Assembly (NCBI RefSeq): GCF_015163715.1
Contig: NZ_JADDUM010000027.1
Location: forward strand, 34,343 to 98,342
Source: Pseudomonas cyclaminis
GTDB taxonomy: Bacteria; Pseudomonadota; Gammaproteobacteria; Pseudomonadales; Pseudomonadaceae
Length of the DNA: 64,000 nt
Reading direction: 5' to 3'
The number at the start of each line of letters is the position of its first letter. Within the stretch, counting starts at the first letter, position 1. Below are positions 63,973 through 64,000 of the stretch, one piece after another. The position numbers were made by a program, and so were the translations under genes. The notes below the pieces were generated by a model. It made no database searches, was not told the DNA's origin, and saw only the letters and a program-made list of their open reading frames with translations.

Positions 63973-64000
63973 TTGATGCGTTAATCAGCTGATAGCAAAA

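Overview
The window looks like part of the chromosome of a Pseudomonas of the P. fluorescens group. The housekeeping order lolB-ispE-tRNA-Gln-prs-rplY-pth-ychF and hemA-prfA-prmC-moeB-murI, the cysD/cysNC arrangement, algW, and GTGGGAGGGGGC-type palindromes in intergenic spaces all fit. A compact Hrp1-class type III secretion system (T3SS) resembling the rsp/rsc cluster described in plant-associated P. fluorescens supports this.

Layout. (1) 1-8692: one end of an integrated element beside tRNA-Met. It has a P4-type tyrosine integrase, an AlpA-like regulator, a translationally coupled run of small genes that includes a DUF3077 protein and an Ash/Icd-like region, a TOPRIM/DUF927 primase-helicase, and AT-rich unrecognised cargo that runs off the left edge. 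(2) 9100-27330: a nearly complete T3SS. hrpL faces the operon hrpJ-hrcV-hrpQ-hrcN-hrpO-hrpP-hrcQ-hrcR-hrcS-hrcT-hrcU, which converges on hrpA-hrpB-hrcJ-hrpD-hrpE and hrpF-hrpG-hrcC-hrpT-hrpV. A single HrpR/HrpS-type activator closes the cluster. A sigma54-like element precedes hrpL, and Hrp boxes precede hrpJ and hrpA, so the circuit reads HrpS > sigma54 > HrpL > structural operons. No harpin hrpZ lies between hrpA and hrpB. (3) 27645-39475: housekeeping genes for ribosomes, translation, PRPP, isoprenoid and lipoprotein sorting, tetrapyrrole synthesis and the cell wall. (4) 40162-52297: a probable light or singlet-oxygen stress regulon. A nine-gene minus-strand run holds DUF523/DUF1722, a MerR (class II LitR-like) regulator, photolyase, an NTF2-fold protein, an SDR, an FAD oxidoreductase, DUF1365, a Cfa-like methyltransferase and DUF2878. 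TGTACA-N12-TGTACA operators sit upstream, and a possible further site lies between a renalase-like gene and the divergent TIGR01777-hemH pair. (5) 52359-64000: a TonB-dependent siderophore receptor, algW, a NIF3-like gene, cysD and cysNC separated by a small four-helix-bundle gene bracketed by inverted repeats, an acyltransferase, pta, DUF3565 and an FKBP isomerase.

Data caution. Five genes carry single-base reading-frame breaks: hrcV, hrcU, prfA, phrB and the renalase-like oxidoreductase. One is in prfA, which should be essential, and three of the five sit in homopolymers. Base-calling indels are therefore the leading explanation. The T9 tract in hrcV also has a biological alternative, transcriptional slippage, known from Shigella T3SS genes.
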